From the NCBI GenBank assembly GCA_964392245.1, contig CAYMOX010000005.1, positions 57,213 to 121,212 on the forward strand: a stretch of DNA of 64,000 nucleotides, written 5' to 3'. The stretch is from JAAUUJ01 sp964392245 (GTDB lineage: Bacteria; Cyanobacteriota; Cyanobacteriia; Thermostichales; Thermostichaceae). Under the pieces are notes generated by a model. That model was not told the origin of the DNA, searched no databases, and worked only from the letters and a program-made list of their open reading frames with translations. Shown one piece after another: positions 1 through 9,033 of the stretch (positions are counted from its first letter, which is position 1; each line of letters starts with the position of its first letter). The position numbers were made by a program, and so were the translations under genes.

Positions 1-23
1 GCACCCCCTCAAGGAGGAGGAGG

Positions 24-1244
24 CTAGTTTTCCGAAGTCGTAATCACAGAGCAGGAGTATTGTTGCATGGAGTCACCATCAAAGATGGCTGTCAGCTGCG
101 AGCCGTTTTCATCCTGCCATGTATATTCCTGCAGGCCATTGGTTTCCGCTTGCTCATCAGCGGGCCCAACCTGAGCCTCCAGATCGGCAAGACTCAGATC
201 AGTGCTGAGCTGATCACAAAGCTCCTCAGTGAGGCGCTGATCCCGGGGCGGTGGGGTGTTATTAGGATCGATGGGGGGAGTAGATTCTGTTGCCCCTGGA
301 GCGGTAGAGGTCTCAGCTGGAGCAGTGGTGTCATCAGTGGCGGGTGGAGGCGGGGCAGGAGTCGGGGTGGGGGGACGCAGTTCTGCCAGTTGTTCCTGGG
401 CTACCACATTGTTTTCATCCAGTTCCAGGGCCCGCTCAAACTCAGCAATGGCAGCAGCGTTGTTACCCTGAGCCCGCAGAACCAGACCGCGACCATTGTA
501 GGCTCCTGCCGCCTGAGGATTCATGCTCAAGGCCAGATTAAAGTCTGCCAGGGCTGCCTCGGGTTCGTTGCGATCTAGCTTGGATTGCCCATCCAACAAC
601 AACTGATTGACCACAGCCTCCTGAAGGGGTGTGGGCGGGGTGAGGCGAGAATCCAGACGCAGGGCCCTGACAAAGTCTGCAATCGCGGCTTCCTCATTGG
701 CCAGGGCCTGGTAGACCTGTCCGCGCATCTGATAGGCCTCCGCCAGATTGGCATCCAGCAAAAGGGCCTTATCCAGCTCATCCAGCGCCGTTTCGTAGTC
801 TCCCTCCTCTAAAGCCACCTGACCCAGGATCAAGAAGGCTCCAGGCATAGGAACCTTAGGATCCGCCACCAGAGACTGTTCCGCATCCGAAAAGGCGGCC
901 TCCAGATCACCGTAGGCAAGATTGATATTCCCTCGATGGATGTAGGCGATGGCCAGGTTGGGATCAAGAAGAATGGCCTGATTACAGTTCTCCAGCGCAA
1001 CACGACCGTTACCCAGGGCAAAGTAGGCAGCGCAACGACCACTATACCCGGGTGCGTAGCGAGGATTTTGCTGCACAACCCGATCAAAGGTAGCCAGAGC
1101 CTGGGAATAGCGCTCCGACTGCAGCAGCTGCACACCCTGGCGGTAAAGCTCAGGACCACTCGGTTGGGCAGACACTCGCAGACCCGCAACCAGGGATAGT
1201 ACAGTGAGGACGGTAGCGGTCAAGATAGAGGGCGACTGATACAT
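24..1244 (-). CDS. Secreted tetratricopeptide-repeat (TPR) protein
   Basis: From the chosen ATG the protein has 406 residues. It starts with a hydrophobic signal peptide ending near VSAQ, so it is probably exported or lipid-anchored at the periplasmic side. About six TPR units follow (repeated A.Y.NRG / ALxxxxxALxLDP patterns). A Pro/Thr-rich linker comes next, then a C-terminal domain of about 65 residues with two cysteines. The longer frame opening at 1298 is less likely, because an AAGGA box lies 8 bases before the ATG at 1244 and the signal peptide starts exactly there. TPRs make protein contacts; the partner is unknown. It is divergent from the small gene at 1380. The TPR call is sure, the role is not. 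Confidence 0.85.
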   Translation of the reverse strand: MYQSPSILTATVLTVLSLVAGLRVSAQPSGPELYRQGVQLLQSERYSQALATFDRVVQQNPRYAPGYSGRCAAYFALGNGRVALENCNQAILLDPNLAIAYIHRGNINLAYGDLEAAFSDAEQSLVADPKVPMPGAFLILGQVALEEGDYETALDELDKALLLDANLAEAYQMRGQVYQALANEEAAIADFVRALRLDSRLTPPTPLQEAVVNQLLLDGQSKLDRNEPEAALADFNLALSMNPQAAGAYNGRGLVLRAQGNNAAAIAEFERALELDENNVVAQEQLAELRPPTPTPAPPPPATDDTTAPAETSTAPGATESTPPIDPNNTPPPRDQRLTEELCDQLSTDLSLADLEAQVGPADEQAETNGLQEYTWQDENGSQLTAIFDGDSMQQYSCSVITTSEN

Positions 1245-1379
1245 GGCTTGGATCCTTGGGAGCTGTGGAGGGAGCAAGGGCTGAGAGCCATCGGACACAC
1301 TTGCTAGATTACTCGCTTGCAGCCAGAAGACAAGACTATTCGTTCATTCAGTTGCCAAGACAAGTCAGGGAACGAGGAA

Positions 1380-1553
1380 ATGGGATCACGAACACAGCTA
1401 TTGGGACTGTTTTTGGCCATGATGACCCTGAACATTATCTACATGCAGGGACAACAGAGCCTCAATGCTCCTGAGCCCTCACCCTCTCCGGAGGAAGTAA
1501 CCCCTGCCCCCGCTTTGAGTCCCACAGGTTCTCCAGCCCCAGGATCCCGTTGA
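1380..1553 (+). CDS. Small membrane-anchored protein (57 aa), unknown
   Basis: The frame opens with ATG preceded by GAGG at a usable spacing. It encodes an N-terminal hydrophobic stretch (LLGLFLAMMTLNIIYM) followed by a Pro/Ser/Glu-rich tail, as in a short single-span or secreted protein. It sits between the divergent TPR gene and mrdA. No family was recognised. Short length and low-complexity tail make this tentative. Confidence 0.4.
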   Translation: MGSRTQLLGLFLAMMTLNIIYMQGQQSLNAPEPSPSPEEVTPAPALSPTGSPAPGSR

Positions 1554-1659
1554 GCCCTTTCGGAGGGAATCACACCTGTCAGCACAGCTGGGGATCCAAG
1601 GCCTGCAGCAGCAGTAACAACTTGAGGTCTGTGGGGATAGTGCTACAGTCAGTCCTGAT

Positions 1660-3531
1660 GTGACCTCAGGCGAATGGGTGACGCCGATGTTAATCCGGTC
1701 TGCTTCTACAAGTCCGCTCATGTCTCCGGCAGAGGCCAGAGGTGGGCAGAGCTCCCATCCCCAAAAAACGGTGGGCCATGGGTGGCGGGGTGTGCTGTTC
1801 CTCCTAATCATGACTTCGCTGCTGTTACTGGGGCTGGGGATGCGACTGGCCTATCTGCAACTCATGCACAGTGGCTACTACCGACAGATGGCGGATACCA
1901 ACCGCATACGCCTCATTCCTAAACCGCCGGAGCGGGGCCGCATTCTGGATCGTCACGGGGCTCTGGTGGCCGGGAGCCAGTTGTCTCACTCCGTGTATAT
2001 TTGGCCCTTGGCCCAAAGTGCTTCGGCCTGGCAGGCTTTGCTGCCTAAACTTGCCCATCACCTGAAGATCCCGGAAACTGAAATCCGCCAACGGCTGGAG
2101 CAAGCAGGGTATCGGTCTCCTTTTCCGATTCGCATTTTAAGGAACATCAGCCCTGCCCTGGTGATTCAACTGGAAGAACTCAGCCGTGAGTTACCTGGGG
2201 TGATTGTGGAGGCCGAAGCGGTCCGCTACTACCCCAATGGCGATCTGGCCGCTCATGTTCTGGGATACACCGGTGAGATCTCTCCGGACCTACTGCAGCA
2301 GGCTCCAGCAGAAGCAGGTTATCGGCTGGGGGATATTGTCGGGCTGATGGGGGTGGAAGAGCTCTATGAACCCCTGCTGCGGGGACAGTGGGGGGGACAG
2401 CAGGTGGAGGTGGATGCAGCAGGTGAAGTGCTCCAGATTTTAGGAGAGCAACTAGCTCAACCCGGACAAACCCTGCAACTCACCCTGGATATAGGATTGC
2501 AACGGGAGGCAGAGCAGGCATTGGCAGGGCGCAAAGGGGCGATTGTGGCGCTTGATCCACGGGATGGATCTATTCTGGCCATGGCCAGTTATCCCACTTT
2601 TGATCCCAATCTCTTTTCCAGTTCCATCAGCCAGGAGCAGTGGAGTTTACTTCAGCAGCAGGAGTTTCCCTTCCTCAATCGCAGTCTGAGAGCTTACCCC
2701 CCTGCCAGCACATTTAAGATCATTACCACCGCAGCGGCGCTGGAATCGGGGAGCTTTTCCCCCGCCACTGTCCTGTCCACAGCTCCCTACATTCAGGTGG
2801 CGGGACGCCGATTTTGGGACTGGAATCGAGCGGGATTTGGCGCGCTGGGATTTACTCAGGCCATGGCCTGGAGCAGCGATACATTCTTCTATCAGGTGGC
2901 CATGCAAACCACCGCTGGCCCGATTCAGGAGTGGTCTCGTCGCTTTGGTTTGGGGCAACCCTCGGGCCTGGGGTTAACGGGAGAGGCTACAGGGCTGGTT
3001 CCGGATCAAGATTGGAAACAAACCCATTGGGGGGAACCCTGGTATGTTGGCGATACAGTCAACATGTCCATTGGTCAAGGCTTTCTCACCGCTACCCCCC
3101 TGCAGATGGCTCTGGTGACCGCAGCTGTTGCCAATGGAGGCTGGGTTCCTCGGCCTCGTCTTTCTCAACAACTTTCCCCCCGCCTGCCAGCAGCCGCTGA
3201 TCCTGGGTACGAACGACGCTCAGTAGGGCTATCCCCCTCTACCCTGCAGATCTTGCAGCGGGGATTGAGAGAGGTGATGCTCTACGGTACCGGTCAGGCT
3301 CTCTCACTTCCCCCTGGCTATCCTCTGCTGGCAGGTAAAAGTGGTACTGCAGAAGATCCGCCCCGCCGATCTCATGCCTGGTTTGTTAGTTATGCGCCCC
3401 ACGACAGCCCGGAAATCGTGGTGGTTGCCTTTCTGGAAAACAGTGGGGGGGGAGGATCGAAGATGGCAGGCCCCCTCTGCCGCCGTGTGCTGCAGGCCTA
3501 TTTTCAGCTCCAGCAAACGGCATCTCCCTGA
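1660..3531 (+). CDS. mrdA: Penicillin-binding protein 2, peptidoglycan transpeptidase
   Basis: A class B penicillin-binding protein that cross-links peptidoglycan during wall elongation with RodA and MreB. An N-terminal transmembrane helix (about residues 45-70) is followed by the PBP dimerisation domain with an ERGRILDRHG motif, then the transpeptidase domain. The serine nucleophile motif STFK (S350, K353), an SSD triad replacing SxN as is usual in PBP2, and KSGTAE (K560) are all visible. Full length is 623 residues from a GTG at 1660; ATGs at 1687 and 1720 are alternatives with no clear ribosome site, so the start is uncertain. No rodA or mreBCD lies nearby. Confidence 0.9.
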   Translation: MTSGEWVTPMLIRSASTSPLMSPAEARGGQSSHPQKTVGHGWRGVLFLLIMTSLLLLGLGMRLAYLQLMHSGYYRQMADTNRIRLIPKPPERGRILDRHGALVAGSQLSHSVYIWPLAQSASAWQALLPKLAHHLKIPETEIRQRLEQAGYRSPFPIRILRNISPALVIQLEELSRELPGVIVEAEAVRYYPNGDLAAHVLGYTGEISPDLLQQAPAEAGYRLGDIVGLMGVEELYEPLLRGQWGGQQVEVDAAGEVLQILGEQLAQPGQTLQLTLDIGLQREAEQALAGRKGAIVALDPRDGSILAMASYPTFDPNLFSSSISQEQWSLLQQQEFPFLNRSLRAYPPASTFKIITTAAALESGSFSPATVLSTAPYIQVAGRRFWDWNRAGFGALGFTQAMAWSSDTFFYQVAMQTTAGPIQEWSRRFGLGQPSGLGLTGEATGLVPDQDWKQTHWGEPWYVGDTVNMSIGQGFLTATPLQMALVTAAVANGGWVPRPRLSQQLSPRLPAAADPGYERRSVGLSPSTLQILQRGLREVMLYGTGQALSLPPGYPLLAGKSGTAEDPPRRSHAWFVSYAPHDSPEIVVVAFLENSGGGGSKMAGPLCRRVLQAYFQLQQTASP

Positions 3532-3693
3532 GCCAGGCAGGGATCCCTCTCCTGTATTATTGGGCACGAAAGTGCAGATATCTGCGAAAAAGCAGACTGG
3601 AAGGGCCTTTCACGCCAACTAGGCTGTAGAATGTGTCAGTGAATTTGAAGCCAATGTTGACTACGCCGATTGCGACCTGATGAGGAGAACAGG

Positions 3694-3999
3694 ATGAATA
3701 AGGCCGAACTCGTGGATGCTGTTGCTCACCGCGCCAGCGTGACTAAAAAAGAGGCTGATGCTGTCATTACTGCCGCTTTGGAAATCATTGTGGAAGAAGT
3801 GGCCAGCCGTAATGAAGAGGGAGAACCCAAAGGCAAAGTCACCCTGGTTGGCTTTGGGACCTTCGAAGCCCGCAAGCGTAAGGAACGGGAAGGTCGGAAT
3901 CCCAAGACCAACGAGAAGATGGTGATCCCAGCCAGTATCGTGCCAGCCTTTACTGCGGGGAAATCCTTCCGGGATGCGGTCGGGGGAACAAAGGGCTAG
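3694..3999 (+). CDS. hup: HU-family histone-like DNA-binding protein
   Basis: A 101-residue nucleoid protein that bends and compacts DNA as a dimer. The usual HU start (MNKAELVDAVA), the GFGTFEARKRKEREGRNPKT DNA-arm segment and the C-terminal helix are all present. The ATG at 3694 is preceded by GAGGAG; the in-frame ATG at 3670 adds eight residues without family support. The length is slightly above the usual 90-95 because of an acidic insertion (NEEGEPKG). It overlaps none of its neighbours. Confidence 0.95.
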   Translation: MNKAELVDAVAHRASVTKKEADAVITAALEIIVEEVASRNEEGEPKGKVTLVGFGTFEARKRKEREGRNPKTNEKMVIPASIVPAFTAGKSFRDAVGGTKG

Positions 4000-4117
4000 G
4001 ATCATCGGGGTGCAGCACCTGAGGTGCCCGCAGCTTGAGACGTCTGCTGGGGTTCACTTAGGCGACTCAGGGGATCCCTGTTGCAGAGGCTGGGAATTGG
4101 GGCAGGAGGCTGGCGGT

Positions 4118-5254
4118 ATGACCGAGAATGGCCTCCCTCGCCATGGGGGGAATCGGCTTTGGGCAGCGACTCTAGCGGGCTGCTCTCCAGAGGATCTGCT
4201 TGATTTCTCAGCGAATGTCAATCCCCTGGGACCACCCGCCGGGGTACGAAGGGCTCTCCAGCAAATGCTGTTGCTACCGCAACTGGACCCCATCGCCGGT
4301 TATCCCGATCCCGAGTCTCGGCGGTTGCGCCGTGTTCTGGCCGCAGCCCACCAGTTGGATCCTGAATGGATCCTGGTGGGCAATGGGGCTGCAGAATTAT
4401 TGACCTGGGCTGCCCGAGATGCCGCCTCATATGGGTGTGCTGTCGTACCCGTTCCAGCCTTTGCGGACTACCCGCGAGCTTTAGTGGCTGCAGATGTGCC
4501 GGTCTGCCCTTTGCCTCTGCCCCTTGGGTCTCCAGAGCCGTGGTCACTGTCTGCGTTGCTGGAAAGGATTCCTGTCGGGCAACGAGGTGGAAGCCTCTGG
4601 ATCAACAATCCCCATAACCCTACAGGCTACCTCTGGAGCCAGCGCGAGATCCTGGAGATCTTGCCTCAGTTTCAGCTGGTCATCATCGATGAAGCCTTCA
4701 TGGATTTTCTGCCCCCTGTCCCCGGCCCTAACGAGCAGCCCCAAGCCCAGTCCCTGCTCCCGTGGATAGAAAGCTACCCGCAACTGGTTGTGATCCGTTC
4801 CCTGACGAAGTTTTATACTATTCCTGGTCTACGTTTGGGATTTGCGGTTACTCATCCTTCGCGCCTGCAACGCTGGCAAGCCTGGCGGGATCCCTGGAGT
4901 GTGAATGGTCTGGCCCAACTGAGTGGGGTGGCTGCTCTTGAGGACCAAGCCTTCAGGATCCGAACCTATCAATGGCTCCCCCCTGCTCGCCAACATCTCC
5001 ACCAGGGACTTCGAAGTCTGGAGGGCTTCTACCCTTATCCAGGAACAGCCAACTTCTTACTGGTGAAGGCTGACTTTTCTGCGGTAGGGTTACAGAGGCG
5101 TCTGTTGCAATCAGACAAAATTCTGATTCGTGATTGTCAGAGTTTTCCTGAATTGGGAGACAATTACTTTCGGGTTGCAGTGCGCACTCCCCCTGAGCAC
5201 ACCCGCCTGCTTCAGGCTTGCGCGGAGATCTGTGCCAGCAGAGTATCTTCATAA
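4118..5254 (+). CDS. cobD: CobD-like threonine-phosphate decarboxylase (PLP aminotransferase fold I)
   Basis: A 378-residue PLP enzyme. The N-terminal pattern HGGN...LLDFSANVNPLGPP is the one known from L-threonine-O-3-phosphate decarboxylase, which makes the aminopropanol linker of cobalamin. The PLP lysine lies in the SLTKFYTIPGLRLGF segment (K231) and the NPHNPTG segment is present. The start is chosen at 4118 because GGAGG lies 9 bases upstream; the frame is open 144 bases further 5'. Histidinol-phosphate aminotransferase is the close alternative. A cobalt transporter with a cobalamin riboswitch elsewhere in the window (45.8 kb) fits the CobD reading. Confidence 0.72.
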   Translation: MTENGLPRHGGNRLWAATLAGCSPEDLLDFSANVNPLGPPAGVRRALQQMLLLPQLDPIAGYPDPESRRLRRVLAAAHQLDPEWILVGNGAAELLTWAARDAASYGCAVVPVPAFADYPRALVAADVPVCPLPLPLGSPEPWSLSALLERIPVGQRGGSLWINNPHNPTGYLWSQREILEILPQFQLVIIDEAFMDFLPPVPGPNEQPQAQSLLPWIESYPQLVVIRSLTKFYTIPGLRLGFAVTHPSRLQRWQAWRDPWSVNGLAQLSGVAALEDQAFRIRTYQWLPPARQHLHQGLRSLEGFYPYPGTANFLLVKADFSAVGLQRRLLQSDKILIRDCQSFPELGDNYFRVAVRTPPEHTRLLQACAEICASRVSS

Positions 5255-5266
5255 GCCCTCTTCTTG

Positions 5267-5932
5267 ATGAGCTCGATGCCCTCTTCTACCCAAGGTCCTG
5301 AAGATCGGGATCAATGTCCCTGGCCGGAATGTCGTTCGTCTCTGGTGCGGGGCCTCGGCATCTATTCGGATCAAGAACTTGTGACCCATCTGCAGAATCA
5401 TCCTGAACAGGGGCGCTACTTCATCGCTCTCTTTTGTCGGTTTGAGCGCCAGGTGGATGCTCAGATGCGAACTCGCCTTCCACCGCTGTCAGAATCCCAG
5501 CGCCACTGGATCTGGGAGCAACTGTTTCTGGGCTTGTCTCAGCTGCAGGTTACAGATCCGGGAACCTTCTCTCTCTCAACCTGGATGGAACAGCAGGTGA
5601 ACATGCGGATGACTGAGGTCGAGGTGTCCTCCCAAGATCAGTCGGAGCGAGAGTTAGTCTCTGAACGAGAACAGTCCCTGGCGGCGATTTCTCCAGTACT
5701 CCATTGCTATGTACAGCAGGCTCTGGCCAAGCTACCTCCAGACAAACGATTTGTCCTGGTTTTGCACGACACCTTTCGTTGGACTGAACACCAGATTCTG
5801 ACACAGTTAAGGCAAGAAGGGATCTCCCTTTCTCCCCAGGCAACGCTGGAGTTCATTCAGTCGGCTCGACAGACGCTGTTTCAAGAGTTGCCGGGCGATA
5901 TTCGTGCCCTTTACCTGCGGACTCGCCCCTAG
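5267..5932 (+). CDS. Conserved protein with sigma-70 region-4-like C-terminus
   Basis: 221 residues from ATG 5267 (a TTG sits just before it). The N-terminus carries a CPWPEC cysteine pair. The middle is helical, and the C-terminal part (KLPPDKRFVLVLHDTFRWTE...) resembles the helix-turn-helix of sigma factor region 4, as in ECF sigma factors. Region 2 is not evident by eye, so it may be a diverged sigma factor or only a DNA-binding relative. It begins 12 bases after the CobD-like gene and is followed 56 bases later by a membrane protein, an arrangement reminiscent of sigma/anti-sigma pairs. Function unproven. Confidence 0.6.
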   Translation: MSSMPSSTQGPEDRDQCPWPECRSSLVRGLGIYSDQELVTHLQNHPEQGRYFIALFCRFERQVDAQMRTRLPPLSESQRHWIWEQLFLGLSQLQVTDPGTFSLSTWMEQQVNMRMTEVEVSSQDQSERELVSEREQSLAAISPVLHCYVQQALAKLPPDKRFVLVLHDTFRWTEHQILTQLRQEGISLSPQATLEFIQSARQTLFQELPGDIRALYLRTRP

Positions 5933-5988
5933 CATAGAGTAAGGTGTTGGTAGCATCCATCCCCAGAGGATCTTGCTGGAGGCTTTTT

Positions 5989-7233
5989 ATGTCATCATCT
6001 TCCCCTTTCCCAGAACAGCAGCCCGACTCGACTCCCGAGCCGAGTAATCCCCACTCTGGGTCGGGGCTGGAACTTGATGCAGGTCAAGGGGGAGGACCTC
6101 CCGGTTCATGCCTCTCCTCCTATTCCCCAGATCCTTACAATGGACGACTGACTTATCACTCCCTGGACCACCTCCTTTCCCTGCTGGATTTGGATATCCT
6201 GGAGGAGTTGGAGCACTTTCGCACCCATCTCGCCGATCTGACCTCACCCCTGACCCTGACCGGATCTGGTTCTCAAGGTCATTCCTCGCAGCCCCTGCAA
6301 TTGTCCTCTCCCTTAGGATCTCAGTCGGCAATTCCTAACACTGAAATGGCGCATCCTTACCGCTCAACACGTGGAGCAGCTGTATCCACCCAAGACATTC
6401 TTGAAGACCTAGAGCTGGAGGAGGGGAACTTCTGGTCCGGCTGGCTATCCCCCCTGTTTGTGCTTTTCCTCTGGTTTGCCTCCTGTGCAGGGATTGGATT
6501 GGGGATCTGGTGGTTGGTGTTTCCCGGAGAGCCCTATCGATCTCCCGTCCTCAATTCTGGGGCTGAGAACCCTGCAGCTTCTGCCCGATCTCCGGAGCCG
6601 ACCCCAACACCTCTACCTCCCCTTCCCGATCTCCAGTCGCTGCCTCTGATCCCCGTTCGCGTGGCTGATCAGCCTCTGTTTCGGGATGAGCTTGACCGTG
6701 CAGAATCCGAGGAGTCTAGGCCTACCTCTTTCTCCTCCACCCGGCGGCGTTTTCTCGACACCCTGCCTGCCACTGAGGTGGTGCAACCGCTGCAGGAAAC
6801 GGTGAACTGGTTGGATGCCCTCCAGCGGGAAACGTCTTATCTGGCCGGGTCAGTTCCCCATTCAGAGGCCCCGGCAGGGATTTCGCGGCTTTCCTTATCG
6901 GCTCCTTCTTCTGTCCAGGCTCTGGCCTCAACCCCGTCTCCCCCCACCCAGAGGCCAACCCTAGCTGCTGAGCGGGGAGCGGAAAGTCTGCCAACGGTAG
7001 CAGAAACCCTGGGGCCCAACCGGGGAGAAGGCACATTTGTTGTCCTGATGACCTACCAGGGAGACAACAGTTTAGAGATGGCCCGACAACTGTCTCAGGA
7101 TGCCTTTGTTAAAGATGTGGCTGGGGAAAAATATGTGCAATTGGCAGCCTTTCAGCAACTGGAATATGCTCGCTATATGGCGGAAAACCTCAAAGAACGA
7201 GGGCTCCCCGTAACGATTTCTCAATTTCAATGA
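5989..7233 (+). CDS. Single-span membrane protein with SPOR-like C-terminus
   Basis: 414 residues from an ATG with TGGAGG upstream; the longer frame from 5944 lacks that support. A Ser/Pro-rich cytoplasmic N-terminus of about 150 residues contains a conserved-looking DILEDLELEEG segment. One strong transmembrane helix follows (LFVLFLWFASCAGIGLGIWW), then a long low-complexity periplasmic region. The C-terminal 70 residues (AGEKYVQLAAFQQLEYARYMAENL) resemble SPOR-type domains that bind denuded peptidoglycan. No zinc anti-sigma motif was found. It lies directly downstream of the sigma-like gene, probably in one transcript. The specific role is unknown. Confidence 0.7.
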   Translation: MSSSSPFPEQQPDSTPEPSNPHSGSGLELDAGQGGGPPGSCLSSYSPDPYNGRLTYHSLDHLLSLLDLDILEELEHFRTHLADLTSPLTLTGSGSQGHSSQPLQLSSPLGSQSAIPNTEMAHPYRSTRGAAVSTQDILEDLELEEGNFWSGWLSPLFVLFLWFASCAGIGLGIWWLVFPGEPYRSPVLNSGAENPAASARSPEPTPTPLPPLPDLQSLPLIPVRVADQPLFRDELDRAESEESRPTSFSSTRRRFLDTLPATEVVQPLQETVNWLDALQRETSYLAGSVPHSEAPAGISRLSLSAPSSVQALASTPSPPTQRPTLAAERGAESLPTVAETLGPNRGEGTFVVLMTYQGDNSLEMARQLSQDAFVKDVAGEKYVQLAAFQQLEYARYMAENLKERGLPVTISQFQ

Positions 7234-7285
7234 ATCCCGGTTCCCCCTGAGGATCGGGACGGAGTAAAAGTGTGAAGTGCAGGGC

Positions 7286-8041
7286 TCAAGAATAGGCCAA
7301 GAGGCTGATCAGGATCTGACTGGAGCTTGTGTCGAGAGCTTGGAAGTTCAGATCTGCCTGCATTTCTTGCAACAGGCGCTGGCCAACTCTCCAGGTGAAA
7401 TGTTGCTGTTGTTGCTGCTCCGCTGAGTGGCAAACGGGCAGGCCCCATAGCTTGAGCGTTAACAGGGTTTGGGGCGGTTGGGATTGGATCTGGATGTCCA
7501 GCTGGCCGCAACGAAGCTGGGCGAGGCTCCAGCGACAAAGTCCCAGTAATGCCTGCAATAACCCATGGGGGTCGGCATAAACCCAGTAGTCAGTGATCTG
7601 GGCTTCCTGTAGGCAGGACCAAGCGTACCGCACCCCTCGATCCTGGGCCTGAAGCAGGGTGAGCGCTGCCACATCCCGCAGCAGGGGAAGCAGCTGGACC
7701 GGTTGCAGCTGCAGACATTGAATGGGAATTTGATGTTGAGCCAGGCGAGTGTACTCCTCCAGTAGGCGCAGGGAATTTTCGACGGCGAGCCGAGCCGTAT
7801 CAAGGCACTCTCTCTCCTCCTGCGGCGAATCACAGAGATCGGCAAGAATCATTTGCAAAGAACCCATCTGGCTGCTCAGGGGAGTCCGTAACTCATGTCC
7901 AATGCTGGCCAGCAATTCAGCTTGAAATTGCCGTAACATCTCAGCCCGTTCAAAGGCAAATTGCCAGTCCATCTCTGGCTGATCATGGGGTCGAGGCCCT
8001 AAGCCGACATCCTGCTTCTCCGCCAGTTGTTGCCCTACCAT
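7286..8041 (-). CDS. Histidine-kinase-like protein lacking recognisable ATPase motifs
   Basis: 251 residues. An intact HisKA dimerisation/phosphoacceptor segment is present, with H-box IGHELRTPLSS (H49). The region where HATPase_c should lie keeps an N-box-like helix (ADPHGLLQALLG) but lacks the Asn, and no DxGxG (G1) or GLGL (G2) motif is visible. There is no sensor or membrane domain. It may be a phosphotransfer or scaffold protein phosphorylated by another kinase, or a decayed kinase; the open frame over the full length argues against decay. Transcribed away from its plus-strand neighbour. Confidence 0.75.
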   Translation of the reverse strand: MVGQQLAEKQDVGLGPRPHDQPEMDWQFAFERAEMLRQFQAELLASIGHELRTPLSSQMGSLQMILADLCDSPQEERECLDTARLAVENSLRLLEEYTRLAQHQIPIQCLQLQPVQLLPLLRDVAALTLLQAQDRGVRYAWSCLQEAQITDYWVYADPHGLLQALLGLCRWSLAQLRCGQLDIQIQSQPPQTLLTLKLWGLPVCHSAEQQQQQHFTWRVGQRLLQEMQADLNFQALDTSSSQILISLLAYS

Positions 8042-8118
8042 AGTTCTGATTCCAACGCTGTGCCCCTGAAGTTACAGATCTCCACTCCCGCAGTAGACCC
8101 CACTTCACTTTAGCTTCA

Positions 8119-9033
8119 TTAAGCCACAGTAAAGCATGTTGAGGGGGGAAGACAAGCGCTGACAAAGCGGGGAATCCCACTCAGATCCGGATGGATGTGG
8201 ATGCTGGTATAGCGGTGGTCCTGCTGCAGAAGGGTTGCCACCACCTCCGCCTGCCCCTGCATGACCTCAACTGCCCAAAACCCCCCGGGTTGCAGATAAA
8301 GGGGGGCCTGATCAATGAGATGCAGTAGGGCCTGCAGACCCGACTCACCCCCGTCCAGGGCAAGGTGAGGTTCATGCCAGGTAACTTCGGGTTGTAACTG
8401 AGGCAGCTGCGAGCTGGGAATGTAAGGCGGATTAGACACCATTCCCTGAATCCGACCTCGATAGGGATGGAGGGGGGTAAACCAGGATCCCTGCAAAAAG
8501 GTCAGGGGAGCAACTAGTGTCTGCTCCGCGCGATTGGCCTCGGCAATGGAAAGCGCCTCTGCGCTGACATCCACTCCATAAACCTGACTGGCCACACCCA
8601 TCCTGGCCAGGGCCAGGGCGAGAATCCCGCTGCCCGTGCCCAGATCAACCCAGAGTCCAGGGTCACGCTCCTGCGCTTGCCACCACTCGGCAGCGATATC
8701 AATGAGCAGCTCGGTTTCTGGTCGCGGAATTAAAACCGCCGGACTGACTTTGATGTCCATATCCCGCCAGGCCGACTTTCCCAGAAGATACTGCAGCGGC
8801 ATCCGCTCCTGCAGTCGCCGTTGCCAGAGATGAGTCAGGACAGAGAGATCAATATCCAGGGGGAGCCGATCCAGACGCTGATCCAAACGGGACCATCCGC
8901 CTGCTTCCAGGAGCAAGTCCACTTCCCGAGGCGAGATCGAAGCAGACCTGGCCATGAGTTGGGCCTGATGGCGCCATAGACGGACATCAGTTTCTGAGAG
9001 CGCGCAGATCGAGAGTAGGCTACTGGCCAGCAT
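8119..9033 (-). CDS. prmC: PrmC: release-factor glutamine N5-methyltransferase
   Basis: A 304-residue SAM-dependent methyltransferase that methylates the GGQ glutamine of peptide release factors RF1 and RF2. The helical N-terminal domain, the SAM-binding DLGTGSGILALALA motif and the catalytic NPPY (in MVSNPPYIPSSQL) are visible, as is the PRPETE segment before the SAM fold. Length is typical. Its start overlaps the last 14 bases of the upstream tic22 gene, so the two are probably co-transcribed and translationally coupled. Confidence 0.95.
   Translation of the reverse strand: MLASSLLSICALSETDVRLWRHQAQLMARSASISPREVDLLLEAGGWSRLDQRLDRLPLDIDLSVLTHLWQRRLQERMPLQYLLGKSAWRDMDIKVSPAVLIPRPETELLIDIAAEWWQAQERDPGLWVDLGTGSGILALALARMGVASQVYGVDVSAEALSIAEANRAEQTLVAPLTFLQGSWFTPLHPYRGRIQGMVSNPPYIPSSQLPQLQPEVTWHEPHLALDGGESGLQALLHLIDQAPLYLQPGGFWAVEVMQGQAEVVATLLQQDHRYTSIHIHPDLSGIPRFVSACLPPSTCFTVA

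Noticed and set aside
256..541. Plus-strand frames opposite the TPR gene
   Set aside because: They mirror the Pro/Thr-rich linker of the real minus-strand gene and show low-complexity Gly/Ser/Val composition.
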